64,000 nucleotides of DNA from Torreya grandis. Taxonomy: Eukaryota > Streptophyta > Pinopsida > Cupressales > Taxaceae. Positions 11,779 to 21,520 of the stretch are shown here, in pieces. The notes under the pieces are model-generated. The model did not search any database. It was not told the origin of the DNA and saw only the letters and a program-made list of their open reading frames with translations. A program made the position numbers and the translations under genes. The stretch is from assembly GCA_037957365.1 (NCBI GenBank), contig JARHVA010000158.1:1825501-1889500 (forward strand), in the 5' to 3' direction. Position 1 is the first letter of the stretch; every line of letters begins with the position of its first letter.

Positions 11779-13710
11779 TTGGGCCCTCATCCTTTGACCT
11801 TGCTCAGAGTCCTTCCCACTTTGACCTCTAATCAAAACTGGTTGCCTCCTTTGCTTCCTTTTCCTACCGCTAGCCTACCCTCTCCCAAAAGGGTGGTACC
11901 TCTCATGAAGAATGTATCGTCTCCGCCTATCACCGCACCATCAACCCAGAAGGTGGTACGGAAACCTCCTCCAACTTTGCCTAAGCAAAAGTCACCAGCA
12001 TCGCATACATCAATGAGCACAGACCCTTTAGTGGGCTCATACTCTTTGATCTTGCATCGACTTTTGCAGACTTCCAGCATAACTCTTCCACCCATCAAGC
12101 CTTTCCAATCCCTTGGGTCTAAGCCCTCCTGGTTCGATGACATGAAGATTTGCTTATACCATCATACACCAGGACACGATACCAAGACTTGCTGTGCCCT
12201 CAAGGCTGTCATTTGCCGCTATCTAGAGAAAGACACTCTTCTCTTTGAGGACACTCTCGACTGCCCCCTGACTCCTTCTCATAACCCTCCAACTTCTTCA
12301 AACCCATCAACATCTCATCAACAGGTTACAACCCCTTTATCTCCTTCACCTCCCATCTTTGAAATCAATGCCATTCACATAACCACTAGGTCACAAAAGG
12401 ACAAGGCGAAAGAAAAAGCTGCCATTCCTTGGACCTACCCTTTTGTCAATCCACCTCAACCGCCTAAGCCTAAGATTTCTATCCTTGGCACGCCTCAACC
12501 CTCTACTTCTTCCTCTTCCAGACCAATCCACAACTCCATGTTGAAACAACTTCACCAGACGCCTATGAAGATGTCCCTCTATGACCTCATCCAAACCTCA
12601 CCTCAACATCGTCAGGCCCTCATCCAAGCCCTGCAGGCAGCAGAGGTCCAACCCGAGGACCCCCAGCCACTTGCTGCCCTTGTCCACTCTTTAGCCCCTG
12701 TTGCCTCCATCACATTCAGCGATTCTGAGATTCCCACATCCAACATGGAAGATCAGGATGCCACCCTCTTCATCACTGCCTATGTTGATCAAACACGCAT
12801 TAAACTCGTTATGATCGATGGAGGTGCTAGCATCAACATTATCTCCACCCATGCCTTTGATCAGCTGGCTCTTCCCAAGAATTGCATCTCCAAAACTGAC
12901 GCAATCTTGTGCTCCTTTAATGACACCACTGCCATAACCATTGGCACAGTCATCCTTCACATTTGTGTTGGTCCACGCACAGTCCCAGAGCTCTTCTACA
13001 TCATTGAAGGAGATTTTTAATACAAAATGTTACTGGGCCGACCCTGGATCTGCGCCATGGCTTGTGTCCCCTCCACCCTGCACTGTTGTGTGAAATTTGA
13101 GCACGATGGACAAGTCCACACCATTCCCGCTGACCCTTCACCCTTCAAAACTTTCAACACCACCTATCATCCAAATGACGTCCTTATTCCTATCAAGCCA
13201 TCAATCCTGGCACCGCCTCCATCTACGAAAGCTTCAACCAGTTCGCAACAGGTAGTCACCCTCACACCTCCCCTTCAAGCGACAACCATAGACCCCATGA
13301 AAGACATCTTCCAAAGACTTTCATTGGGGGAGTATCGCTTGCTGACCTTAGACATGTTCCAAACTCCACAAGAGTATGGATGTCTTCATCACAGCCCCAG
13401 TTACGACCATCGGATCAGGATGATCGTACCTTATGGTCCTCCTCACCTCCAAACCAACCTCATCTATGGGGGGCTCAATCAAGCTCCTACTGACGGTAAT
13501 CCTCTTTCTTCACCTCAACCTTTCACATCAGACTTCTCATTTCTTGGCAACCCCGCCTTTACACACACTTACCTTTATAGGTGTGCATGGAAGGTTTTGG
13601 TTTCAGACGCTATGAGCAAGGCTCCCATCAGCCTATCAAACTGCTCAATGATGATGATGCCAAGAAACGGTATGGCCTGGGATATCACGACCCCACTCAA
13701 GACCCTGTAG
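11779..13710 (+). pseudogene. Second zinc-knuckle block plus aspartic protease of element B
   Basis: This is a long open frame (11779-13020), continued in the same frame after one TAA by 13027-13710. Order: a Pro-rich lead; PSWFDDMKICLYHH with C-x2-H-x4-H-x4-C at 12151-12192; another Pro/Ser-rich stretch; then the protease. The protease keeps LVMIDGGASINII, whose Asp-Gly-Gly active-site triplet lies near 12820. HAFDQLALP, an internal beta segment, follows, then MLLGRPWI and STLHCCVKFEHDG (13027-13105). The TAA after GDF sits between the two protease halves. The active-site Asp is present. It resembles a 'gag-asp protease' of Tat elements, but here the polyprotein is interrupted. Confidence 0.85.
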
Positions 13711-14089
13711 ACCTTTGTCCTGAACCAACCATTGACCAATCTCCTCCACACTCACCTATTCTTCCCTACTCACCTACAGAGTCGGTGGTTTCCATCCCTC
13801 CTAGTTTTTTTCTTGCATAAACACCATCCGCTTGGAACCCCTAACCTATCAGCTCAACAGGGTTCCCAAGTCTCTCCCTCTCGTTTATCCTAGCATGATA
13901 GATGATGAATCGGCAACCATTCACACTGTCCATTGCATTGATGATGATGCCATTCTTTCTTACATGGGCACTGACGATTCTTTCATCCATCGCTCCCTCC
14001 CTTCTGAGACCCAGGTTATGTTAAATGAATCAACCATTGACATCAACCTTCCTTCTTCTGATGTTTCTTATGTCTTAAAGATTGGCTAA
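13581..14089 (+). pseudogene. Protease-RT linker of element B, with frame shifts
   Basis: Coding switches frame twice here. Up to about 13580 the protease frame holds. At 13581-13820 a different frame reads GFGFRRYEQGSHQPI and KKRYGLGYH, a Gly/Arg-rich stretch that looks like the G-patch-like or basic linker seen after some Tat proteases. From 13832 a third frame carries MEPLTYQLNRVPKSL and HCIDDDAILSYMG and then runs into RT without further shifts. Small indels are the simplest explanation. A programmed shift or intron is less likely but not excluded. The G-patch comparison is tentative. Confidence 0.6.
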
Positions 14090-14935
14090 TCTTTAGACAC
14101 TCAGGAGCAGCTTGACTACACCCAGTTCCTCTCTGACCATAGCAAGGCCTTTTCTTGGACTTACAGTGACATGCCTGGCATTGACCCCACCATCATTACC
14201 CATAACATTGTCACCAAACTAGAGGCTAAGTCTGTCAGGTAAAAGCTTCGAAAGATGCATCCTCGCGTTCCCCTCCTTGTCAAAGAGGAGCTTCAGCGCC
14301 TCCTTTCTGTCTCCTTCATCCAGCCCATCGATTATCCATAGTGGGTCTCTAACATCGTCCCAGTCACCAAGGCAACTGGGGGGATCCAGATCTGCACAGA
14401 CTATCGTGACCTTAACCTAGCCTATCCCAAAGATGACTTTCCTCTTCCCAACATTGACCAGCTTGTTGATCTTACGGTCGGCCATGAGATGATATCTCTC
14501 ATGGACGTGTTTTCAGGGTATAATCAAATCCTGATCGCTCTGAAATATCAGCACAAGACCACTTTCATTACCCCATGGGGGACTTTTTGCTATTGAGTCA
14601 TGCCTTTTGGCTTGAAGAACGTAGGCACCACTTATCAACGTGCCATGACCTACATTTTCCACGATCTCCTCCACAAAATCATGGAGGACTATGTGGATGA
14701 CCTGCTCAGCAAGTCCAAGCTTTGCCATGACCATCTGACCATTCTCAAAATCATCTTCTCTCGCCTTCTTCAATACAATGTTCATCTTAACCCCAAGAAA
14801 TGTGTCTTTGGGGTCCTCTCTGGCAAGCTTCTTGGCTTCATCATTTCTTTCCGTGGCATCGAGATAGATCCCGCCAAGATTCGCACTATCCTCAAAATGC
14901 CACCCCCGACCAATCTCAAGCAGCTTTGAAATTTG
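14090..14935 (+). pseudogene. pol: Reverse transcriptase domain of element B
   Basis: This domain copies element RNA into DNA inside the particle. In a single frame it shows FLSDHSKAFSW, then RVPLLVKEELQRLL, then SNIVPVTKATGGIQICTDYRDLN, where the family has KKxG-KxRxCxDYRxLN. Next come DDFPLPNID, SLMDVFSGYNQI, KTTFITPWGTF, PFGLKNVGTTYQRAM and the catalytic YVDD (near 14689-14700), which is intact. LNPKKCVFGV and LLGFIIS follow. In-frame stops occur near 14087, 14240, 14339, 14594 and 14927. Each is one C-to-T or G-to-A change from the expected Gln or Arg codon. No frameshift is seen. Confidence 0.92.
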
Positions 14936-15565
14936 CAAGGCAAGCTCCAGTCCATTCACCATTTCATCTCACAGCTTTTTGACCGCTGCCAACCTTTTCA
15001 TCATCTCCTTAAGAAGGACATCTCCTTTACATGGGATAAGGACTGCCAAGAGGCTTTTGAAGCCCTTAAACACTATCTGGTCTCTCCACCAGTCCTCATT
15101 CCACCTAAAGATGACCAACCCTTCTACCTTTATATTTTAGCCACTAATCATTCGTTAGGTGCCATGATCACACACCGAGACGAGCATCACTGTGAGCAAG
15201 CGGTCTATTATATCAGCCGAACACTGGTCGACTATGAAACTCAGTATACTCATATCAAGAAACTCTGTTTGGCATTAGTCTTTGCCGCTACCAAGCTCCA
15301 TCATTATCTTCTTAATCACAAGACCTTTATCATCACCCACACCGACCCTCTCAAGTATATGCACTCCAAGCCATATCAGAATCAACGTATGGCTCGATGG
15401 CTCATGCTGCTTGCTGAGTTTGACCTCAAATTCATCTAGTAGAAATCTATCAAGGGGAAAACCATCACTGATCAACTAGCAGATGCCCCTCTTCCTGACA
15501 ATCAACCTTCACAGTGTGAGTTTCCTGACGAATCTATCACTGCACTTTCCATCGATGACACCGTT
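14936..15565 (+). pseudogene. pol: RNase H domain (classical) of element B
   Basis: This is the Ty3-type RNase H that removes the RNA strand during reverse transcription. It follows RT in the same frame. Visible motifs are FTWDKDCQEAFEALK, then LYILATNHSLGAMI, then AVYYISRTLVDYETQYTHIKK, then LALVFAATKLHHYL and HTDPLKYM. Two adjacent TAG stops lie at about 15437-15442, at a spot where related elements usually have Gln. One of the usual acidic positions (LYxDAS) reads ILATN here, so catalysis is doubtful even apart from the stops. Confidence 0.88.
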
Positions 15566-16063
15566 TATCAGATGACCATGTTCTTTGACGGCTCCAAATG
15601 TCAACTAGGTGGGGGTGCTGGGGTCATTCTCATCCCACTCGAAGGGGAGCCCATGCCTCTATCTTTTAAGCTCGACTTTGATTGTACCAATAATATGGCC
15701 GAGTACGAGGCCTTAATTATGGGACTTCAGACCGCCCTCTCTCTCAGCATCAAGTCCATCAACATCTTTGGCAACTCACAGCTCATCGTCAATCAGGTCA
15801 ATGGTTCATACCTCTGTAAAAATGAAATTTTGCAAAGGTACAAAAACCGTGTTGACATTCTCCTTGCATCTTTCGACCATTGCCTCCTACAGATTGTTCC
15901 TCGATCCATGAATAAGTTTGCTAACACCATGGCTTCTCTTGCTTCGCATATCCCATCTTCCTCATCTGCATCCAAACTTTTTGTCACGGTGCATCGTGTG
16001 CCATTGCCTTCTTATATCTCTCCTCACATTAATCATGTCAACACTATAGACCCTAGCCCATGA
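15566..16063 (+). pseudogene. pol: Second, archaeal-type RNase H domain of element B
   Basis: An extra RNase H of archaeal/plant type defines the Tat clade. Here it reads MTMFFDGSKCQLGGGAGVI (first catalytic Asp present), NNMAEYEALIMGLQTAL (catalytic Glu present), IFGNSQLIVNQVNG, where the family's GDS has become GNS, and VPRSMNKFANTMASLASH. Loss of the middle Asp by a single G-to-A change would inactivate it. The frame is open from 15572 to 16063. It lies between the classical RNase H and integrase, the commonest Tat order. Confidence 0.88.
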
Positions 16064-17335
16064 GATGCTTGGTATAAGCAACTTGTGGACTTCTTATCTT
16101 TTTCTGTCATTCCTCCCAACCTCTCTAGCAATGCACGGTGAACTTTTATCAAGCGTACCGCTCGCTATACCATGCTAGGGGGTCTTCTCTATAAGTGAGG
16201 CTTCGACGGCCTCCTTCTTTGCTATCTCACCTCCACTAAAGCATCTCAAGCCATTAAGCAAGTCCATGACAGGATTTGTGGCAGACATTTCAGTGGGAAT
16301 TCAGTTTCCAAGCGCATCCTTCGTCTAGGCTATTATTGGCCTACCCTTCATCAAGACTGTAGCAACTATGTTCGGCGTTGCATCAAGTGTCAACAACACT
16401 CTAACTTGCTTCATCTTCCTAGTCACACCTTAAAAATTGCTCAGGATTTCTAGCCTTTTTCTCAATGGGGTTTAGATCTCATCGGTGAGATTAACCCTCA
16501 TTCTTCTCTTTGTCATCAATCCATCATCACAGCCACTAAATATTTCACCAAGTGGGTGGAAGCCATTCCTCTCATCTCCACAAAAGCTGACAAGATCATC
16601 GACTTTATCAGCACCCATATCATCTGTCGTTTCGGTGTCCCTCATAAGATCATCACTGACAATGGCAAGTCCTTCAAAAACAAAACTGTCCAAAAGCTAT
16701 GTGACTCATTTGACATCAAGCTCAGTTTCTCTTCGCCTTACTACCCACAAGCAAATGGGCAGGCTGAGGCTTCCAACAAAATTCTCACTAAAATTCTCAT
16801 GAAGGTGGTTAGCGACACAAGAAGGGACTGGCACATTCACATTCCCTTCACTTTGTGGGCCTACTGCACTAGCATCCAAACCTCTACGGGTGCTACCCCT
16901 TTCTCTCTCATGTACGAAATAGAGGCTGTCTTACCTCTCGAAGTATAGATCTCGTCTCTCCACATTTCTTTACATGATATCCTTTCCAATGATGACTTTC
17001 ATCAAGATCACTTAGCTCAACTTGAGTTACTTGACGAGCATTGTCTTGCTGCCCTTAATCATCTCCATGTCTATCAACATCGCATCAAGTGCACCTATGA
17101 CAAAAATCTATGAGAATGAGATTTCAACATTAGAGACCTCGTCCTCAAAGAGAATCAGCACGTGACCAATATGGAGTGAAGTAAATGAGGCAAGTTTGCT
17201 CCTAATTGGCTTGGACCTTTCATTATCATGCACAAGTATAGATCAAGGACTTATCGTCTGTCCTCTCTTAATGGACGACCAGAACCTAAGCCTCTTAATG
17301 CGTTGCATCTGCGACTGTTTTACTACTAGTCGAGT
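16064..17335 (+). pseudogene. pol: Integrase of element B
   Basis: Integrase inserts the DNA copy into the genome. The zinc-binding HHCC region is visible as VHDRICGRHFSGN followed by YYWPTLHQDC and RRCIKCQQ (about 16258-16395). The catalytic core follows: WGLDLIGEINP (Asp), YFTKWVEAIPLIS, FGVPHKIITDNGKSFKN (Asp) and YYPQANGQAEASNK (Glu). The DDE residues are therefore all present. A GPFII segment (about 17205-17225) and the final LRLFYY resemble the C-terminal GPF/Y module. About nine stops (for example near 16061, 16141, 16196, 16452, 16946 and 17112) interrupt it, all of transition type. The best open part is 16556-16948. Confidence 0.92.
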
Positions 17336-17584
17336 ACTCGTCCACTTGACACTTAACTTGAGCTCGTCCCTTGAGCAATCCTCATCCTCTTAGTCCTAAT
17401 TCCTTTCATCCCTATTCCTCTTAACAATTCCTCTATAACCCTTTTATGATGTATGGATGATTTGTCCTAATAAAAGGGAGCCCTTGACCTTCTATAATCT
17501 TGTCCATGACTCACATTTCTATCAAAACAAAATCAAGATGTCAAAATATCCACGGTCACCATATCAATATCAAATCAAAAGGAA

Positions 17585-17715
17585 GACTGCTCCCTCAAAG
17601 GACAACTATACTATCATTACTGTAATTAATAGACTGCTCCCTTGAAGGATAGCTATTCAAAAGCCCTTATATTAAACAAAATTCTAGACCACTCCCTCGA
17701 AGGATGGCTATGACT
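17585..17715 (+). repeat. Three copies of a ~25-bp motif in the element B 3' region
   Basis: A motif of the form gaCtgCTCCCTCgAAGGAT followed by RGCTAT occurs at 17585, 17632 and 17687. The spacing is about 47 and 55 bases and the drift between copies is small. It is followed by a second short repeat: gcttcccacattgat at about 17746 and gcttcccgcattgat at about 17803. Confidence 0.75.
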
Positions 17716-18510
17716 ACTCTGGCAATAAACAACACTATCCTAGAAGCTTCCCACATTGATTAGCTTCACAACTGACCACCAAGCAAATGACATCTCTCTG
17801 CAGGCTTCCCGCATTGATCAGTCTTCCATAAAAAAAAAAAAAAATGAGTCATGGACTTGACTTACAGTTGTCTCAGGGTCTCCTATAAAAAGGGGCAAAG
17901 TTATCTCTACTCTTAAAATGGGTTACCCTATTTCCTCCTCCTATCACCTGCTCAAGGGACTTCGAGCTCACTTTAATGTCACAATGATTCGATTACCATT
18001 CTAACACAACATCTTGTCAATGACGTCATGCATGAATGGGGCTCTTCATTCTAATAACCCCTATCTATGCTGTCCTTTTGGTCCTTGTCAATGAAAGAGC
18101 AATATGCTTTTCACTTCTTCTGCATTTTGTTCACATTCACCTTCATCAATTGTCAAACCTAATCAACTCAACTCAACTCTCTTTTTCAGGCCACTCCCAT
18201 AGCCTATTCACACTAGTTTCTATGGACACCAATACACATGGAAACTATCGACCAGATGCAATTTATGTTAAGCATAAACCAATACTTGCTGAAGCATAAA
18301 TAGACTTCAATTCATTTTTAGCATACATCCATCATGACTATGGAAAATTGCTAGGGATGAAAGACCCCTTGACCAATGTTGCAGAATACACCATTGAACA
18401 ATATGGAAAATGCTACCACATCATCTCTTCTCCTTCATCATCTCATCATGACCAAGACCAATCTATCGACCATTTTGACCACCTGTCTACCACTCAGACC
18501 CTTTGTCAAA

Positions 18511-18790
18511 CTACATTGGTCTGAGGCCCTACGACTGGGGCTATGTAGGCAGCACTCAGATGATACGACATCATCTGGGGTTAGCTCGACCACCCTCGTT
18601 TGTTCATCTCTCTGATGGACATACCTTCTTTCCTCCTTTTGACCATGACCTTACCCTCGACCAAGACCAATTCCATCCCTTTGACCCTTCCTCCCTTTGG
18701 GGAGAACTACATTGGCCTGAGGCCCTTCCACAGGGGCTATGTAGGCAGCACTCAGATCACATAACGTCTTCTGAGGTTAGCTCGGCCACA
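18511..18790 (+). repeat. Direct duplication of an ~83-bp block (CTATGTAGGCAGCACT box)
   Basis: 18511-18593 and 18707-18790 share ctacattggYctgaggccc, then ggggctatgtaggcagcac, then a tail ending in gaggttagctcg/ggttagctcg. The offset is about 196 bp. A related copy of the box appears on the minus strand at about 52145-52195, in the 3' region of element G. Confidence 0.8.
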
Positions 18791-19322
18791 TCCTTTCATC
18801 CATTCCTCCACCTCGATCAATGACCATTGGAGATAATGCCTATCTCCTCCAACCTCGACCACTTCCAAGACAATGTTGCCTTGGTTATTTTTACATGTAT
18901 GCTACCTCATGACTGGTTAGCAAAATTGTGCGTAGACTATTTTTTGGACCCTCACAAGTATAGGATCGCAAGCCGGTTGATCTGCACTATTTGTGACTTT
19001 TTCGTGTTTCAAGGAGCACTTTCTGAGCCTGGGATACCTGGAACATGACAACCATTTGGAGCTTCAGCTTAGATTGAATAACCCAATCAGTAGATGACTA
19101 CATGCTGGGGCCTGATTACTTCAATTTTGGCACTCCTCAACCCTTGACCTGCGACAATTTCACCTGACCATCTCATGCAGTGGTATGCATGCAATCATGA
19201 CTTTTGCAACGTTCAACCTCACCCTTTCTTCATCCACTCTTTATCAAATCAACACCTGATTCTTAGTTCCCTTCCCTTGACTCCTGCTTTGAGGGGGAAT
19301 ACCTCATCCATCATCAGGGCAA

Positions 19323-19452
19323 CCAACCTCCTCCTATTTTTGTCTTGCAGTTTACTTGAACAACCAACAAGATGGAATCGACCTTTTCCCACACCTGGGG
19401 CAATCACTCCTATTTTTGTCTTGCAGTTTATCCAGAACAACAAACAAGACAA
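19323..19452 (+). repeat. 77-bp-offset duplication next to the polypurine tract
   Basis: The segment containing ctcctatttttgtcttgcag occurs at 19330 and again at 19407. The flanking bases (caaccaacaaga and caacaaacaaga) match as well. The duplication runs up to the polypurine tract of element B. Confidence 0.75.
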
Positions 19453-19463
19453 AAAGGGGCAAA
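19447..19463 (+). other. Polypurine tract of element B
   Basis: The sequence agacaaaaaggggcaaa directly precedes the 3' LTR. It is almost all purine and sits exactly where the plus-strand primer of an LTR retrotransposon is expected. Confidence 0.85.
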
Positions 19464-20772
19464 TGTAGACACCAAAATCATGTCTACTCCCCTGGTCATC
19501 CCCTGTTTTATTCTCCCTCACCTATTTAACCCCTGTCAACCATTTTCCCCACTAGCTTTGACCCTGGCAGCATGTCAAAATGAGCAAAAGGCTAAAGTTA
19601 GTCTCTGCCCCCATTCTGCATCTGCCGACCATGGTCGCCACCCAACTGACGTCACCGACATCGGTCACTTCGCAGCTGACATCAGCAGTTTTGCTGACGT
19701 CGGTTCTCCTTAGCACTGTGTTCTCGATCCAAATGCAGGAACCATTATTTTATTATTCGTTATCAATCCAGTTACCAATTCATTTCCCAAATCAGTTATT
19801 GGACCTTCCTTCGACTTCATCCACAACCTCTTCATTCAATCAACTAGTTCATTCATTCAACCAACTCTTGTGATCAATCAACTCGGGCGATCAACCATTT
19901 TCTTGCATCCAATCAATCTGCGATCAATCTTTCGTGTCTCTCTCTCCAGCACAAGAATCCTACTTCGGTCATCTTGCAACACATCGACGACTTCAATCAT
20001 GTCTTTTATCATACTTGCAGTGTGTAACAGGTAAGTATCTCTCTCTGTGTTTTTGTTTCTCTCTGGTTATTATTTGTTTATTATTGCTATCACCCCTATT
20101 TTAGACTTAGACTATAACCCTGACCTAATTTCCTCCTTTACACCTCTATCCACTATCCCCTGACTACACAGTCTGTAACTCTGCTCAGACTTCTTGCATA
20201 AACCCCAAACAAAACAACAGACCTTTCTGCAAAGCCTAAGACCCTGTCCCAACTCTAAGACCTTGTCCCGACCTAACTAGACCCAACCAGAATCGACCAG
20301 ACCTGTCCAAGAATTGTTGCCCCAACCGATGCCGGTCATTACCCCAACTGACACTGGCACTTTAACCGACGTCGGCACCCTTCCCTGACCAACGCCGACA
20401 TAGATACTGACACCGGCGACTATGCAGAGCAATTTTGCTGCATATCAGGTACACATTTCTGCATTTTGTCTTTTATTATTTCCATTTTTGGAAAATATTC
20501 TATTTTAATCAGTGGGTTGATATCCCTTAAGGAAGTCTTCGTACTTCAAGGATCAAGCGTTTGCTTGACAGCCCACCGTCTCTTTGTCTAACATTTTTTC
20601 ATGTTTAGTCTATTTTTCTTTGCAGGTGTCATTCCTCCACAACCAAAGAGGAGTACCTTCCAACATCTGATTTCAGTGCGCACGACCATATCTAGGTATC
20701 TTCTAGCCTTGACCATCTTTTAGTTTCTCATTTTCTTCTTTGAATGTAGAAAGCGATTTTAGCGTAGAAACA
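19464..20772 (+). repeat. 3' LTR of element B
   Basis: It starts TGTAGACACC and ends agcgtagaaaca, matching the 5' LTR throughout. Differences from the 5' copy are dominated by CG/TG or CG/CA exchanges, especially in the GACGTCGG-rich cluster. It has a small deletion near 20460-20475 relative to the 5' copy (a missing 'tttattttcattc'-like stretch). A perfect TGACGTCA palindrome lies at about 19646-19653. Confidence 0.93.
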
Positions 20773-20792
20773 ATATACATACATACATACAT

Positions 20793-20835
<43 letters not shown>

Positions 20836-20837
20836 TA
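20773..20837. repeat. Compound microsatellite (ATAC / AC / AT)
   Basis: Runs of tetranucleotide ATAC, then AC, then AT begin at the first base after the 3' LTR of element B and last about 65 bases. The element's right-hand target duplication cannot be recognised here. Confidence 0.95.
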
Positions 20838-21102
20838 GTTTATATATTAATATATCAAATCTTTGAGGTTATATGTTTTATAAATAGACATCTTTGGTCA
20901 TGTGTTTGAAAACACTACAAGTATATACATGAAATGAACTATGCAAAATTGTTATAAATTGTGATGTGATACAAATTTATGTGAACTTGTGTGGGTTAAA
21001 ATAGTAAGTGTGTTTTAAATTATATATTATGGGGTGTATATAATACAAACATATAAATATATGAAATATACATGTAATATAACCTAAGACATCATATATG
21101 TG
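20838..21102. other. AT-rich spacer, nothing recognised
   Basis: No domain or repeat is seen beyond very high A+T content between the microsatellite and the LTR-end-like sequence at 21103. Confidence 0.5.
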
Positions 21103-21225
21103 TGTTGGTTCTTAGTTGTACACCTTGTACACTCAGCTTTTCACTCTTGAAGAAAATGTCAAAAAAAGATGAAAAACCTACTAGTATGTCATTATAGCCA
21201 GGGAAGGGTTTTACATCAATATTCA
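21103..21225 (-). repeat. Fragment matching the 3' terminus of the element D-type LTR
   Basis: It starts tgttggttcttagttgta and continues through gatgaaaaacctactag and tgtcattatag. It matches 43845-43965, the inner terminus of the right LTR of element D, at roughly three quarters or more identity by eye. The match stops around 21225. I infer the end of a 3' LTR from the minus-strand element whose gag lies at 22763-29700. Confidence 0.65.
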
Positions 21226-21226
21226 T

Positions 21227-21520
21227 GGATAATCAAATCCTCCTCTTGGGTCAAATGTCACACAATTTTTCTTGATTGGGATACGAGAGTATGGATCTAT
21301 GTGACTTTTGAAGATAGGCTTTATGTGAGAGTATGGCTCTCAGAGTAGGAATGGTGTAGGAGTTGATGTCTGGAGAATCGATGACCTTAATTATTGTTTG
21401 GGGTTTCTTCTAGTAGTGTTAGAGATTAATGGAGAATCAAATACTCCTCTTGGTCAAACATCACACAATTTATTCAACTAGATTGGGAGAGTATGGATAT
21501 ACATGACTTTTGAAGATATG
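21227..21520. repeat. Direct duplication of an ~90-bp block
   Basis: 21227-21315 and about 21430-21520 both read (g)ataatcaaa...cctcttggg/gtcaaa, then cacacaattt, then gattggga, gagagtatggat and tgacttttgaagat. The offset is about 205 bp. Confidence 0.75.

Larger units (their letters stand above)
17336..19446 (+). other. Long 3' non-coding region of element B with nested repeats
   Basis: About 2.1 kb lie between the end of pol and the polypurine tract, with no recognisable domain. It contains several short direct repeats, listed separately, and a poly-A run at about 17829-17843. Variable repeat-bearing 3' regions are known in Tat-clade elements and can seed satellite DNA. The open frames here (for example 18036-18299, 18503-18823) show no conserved motif, and I do not call them genes. 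Confidence 0.7.
6863..20772 (+). mobile_element. Ty3/gypsy Tat-type LTR retrotransposon, near-complete but dead (element B)
   Basis: Two direct copies of about 1.3 kb (6863-8188 and 19464-20772), each TGT...ACA, bound an internal region with leader, gag, protease, RT, RNase H, archaeal-type RNase H and integrase, all on the plus strand. A polypurine tract abuts the 3' copy. The extra archaeal-type RNase H between RNase H and integrase is the hallmark of the Tat clade of plant Ty3 elements. Total length is about 13.9 kb. I see no matching 5-bp target duplication: the left flank ends tctat and the right flank begins atata inside a microsatellite. Coding frames carry many stops, so the copy is not autonomous. 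Confidence 0.93.

Noticed and set aside
14513..14962. 149-codon minus-strand frame over the RT of element B
   Set aside because: Antisense shadow; the plus strand carries unmistakable RT motifs.
19372..19873. Open frames of 113 and 97 codons at the start of the 3' LTR
   Set aside because: They cross the LTR boundary or lie inside the LTR; products of low stop density in C-rich sequence.
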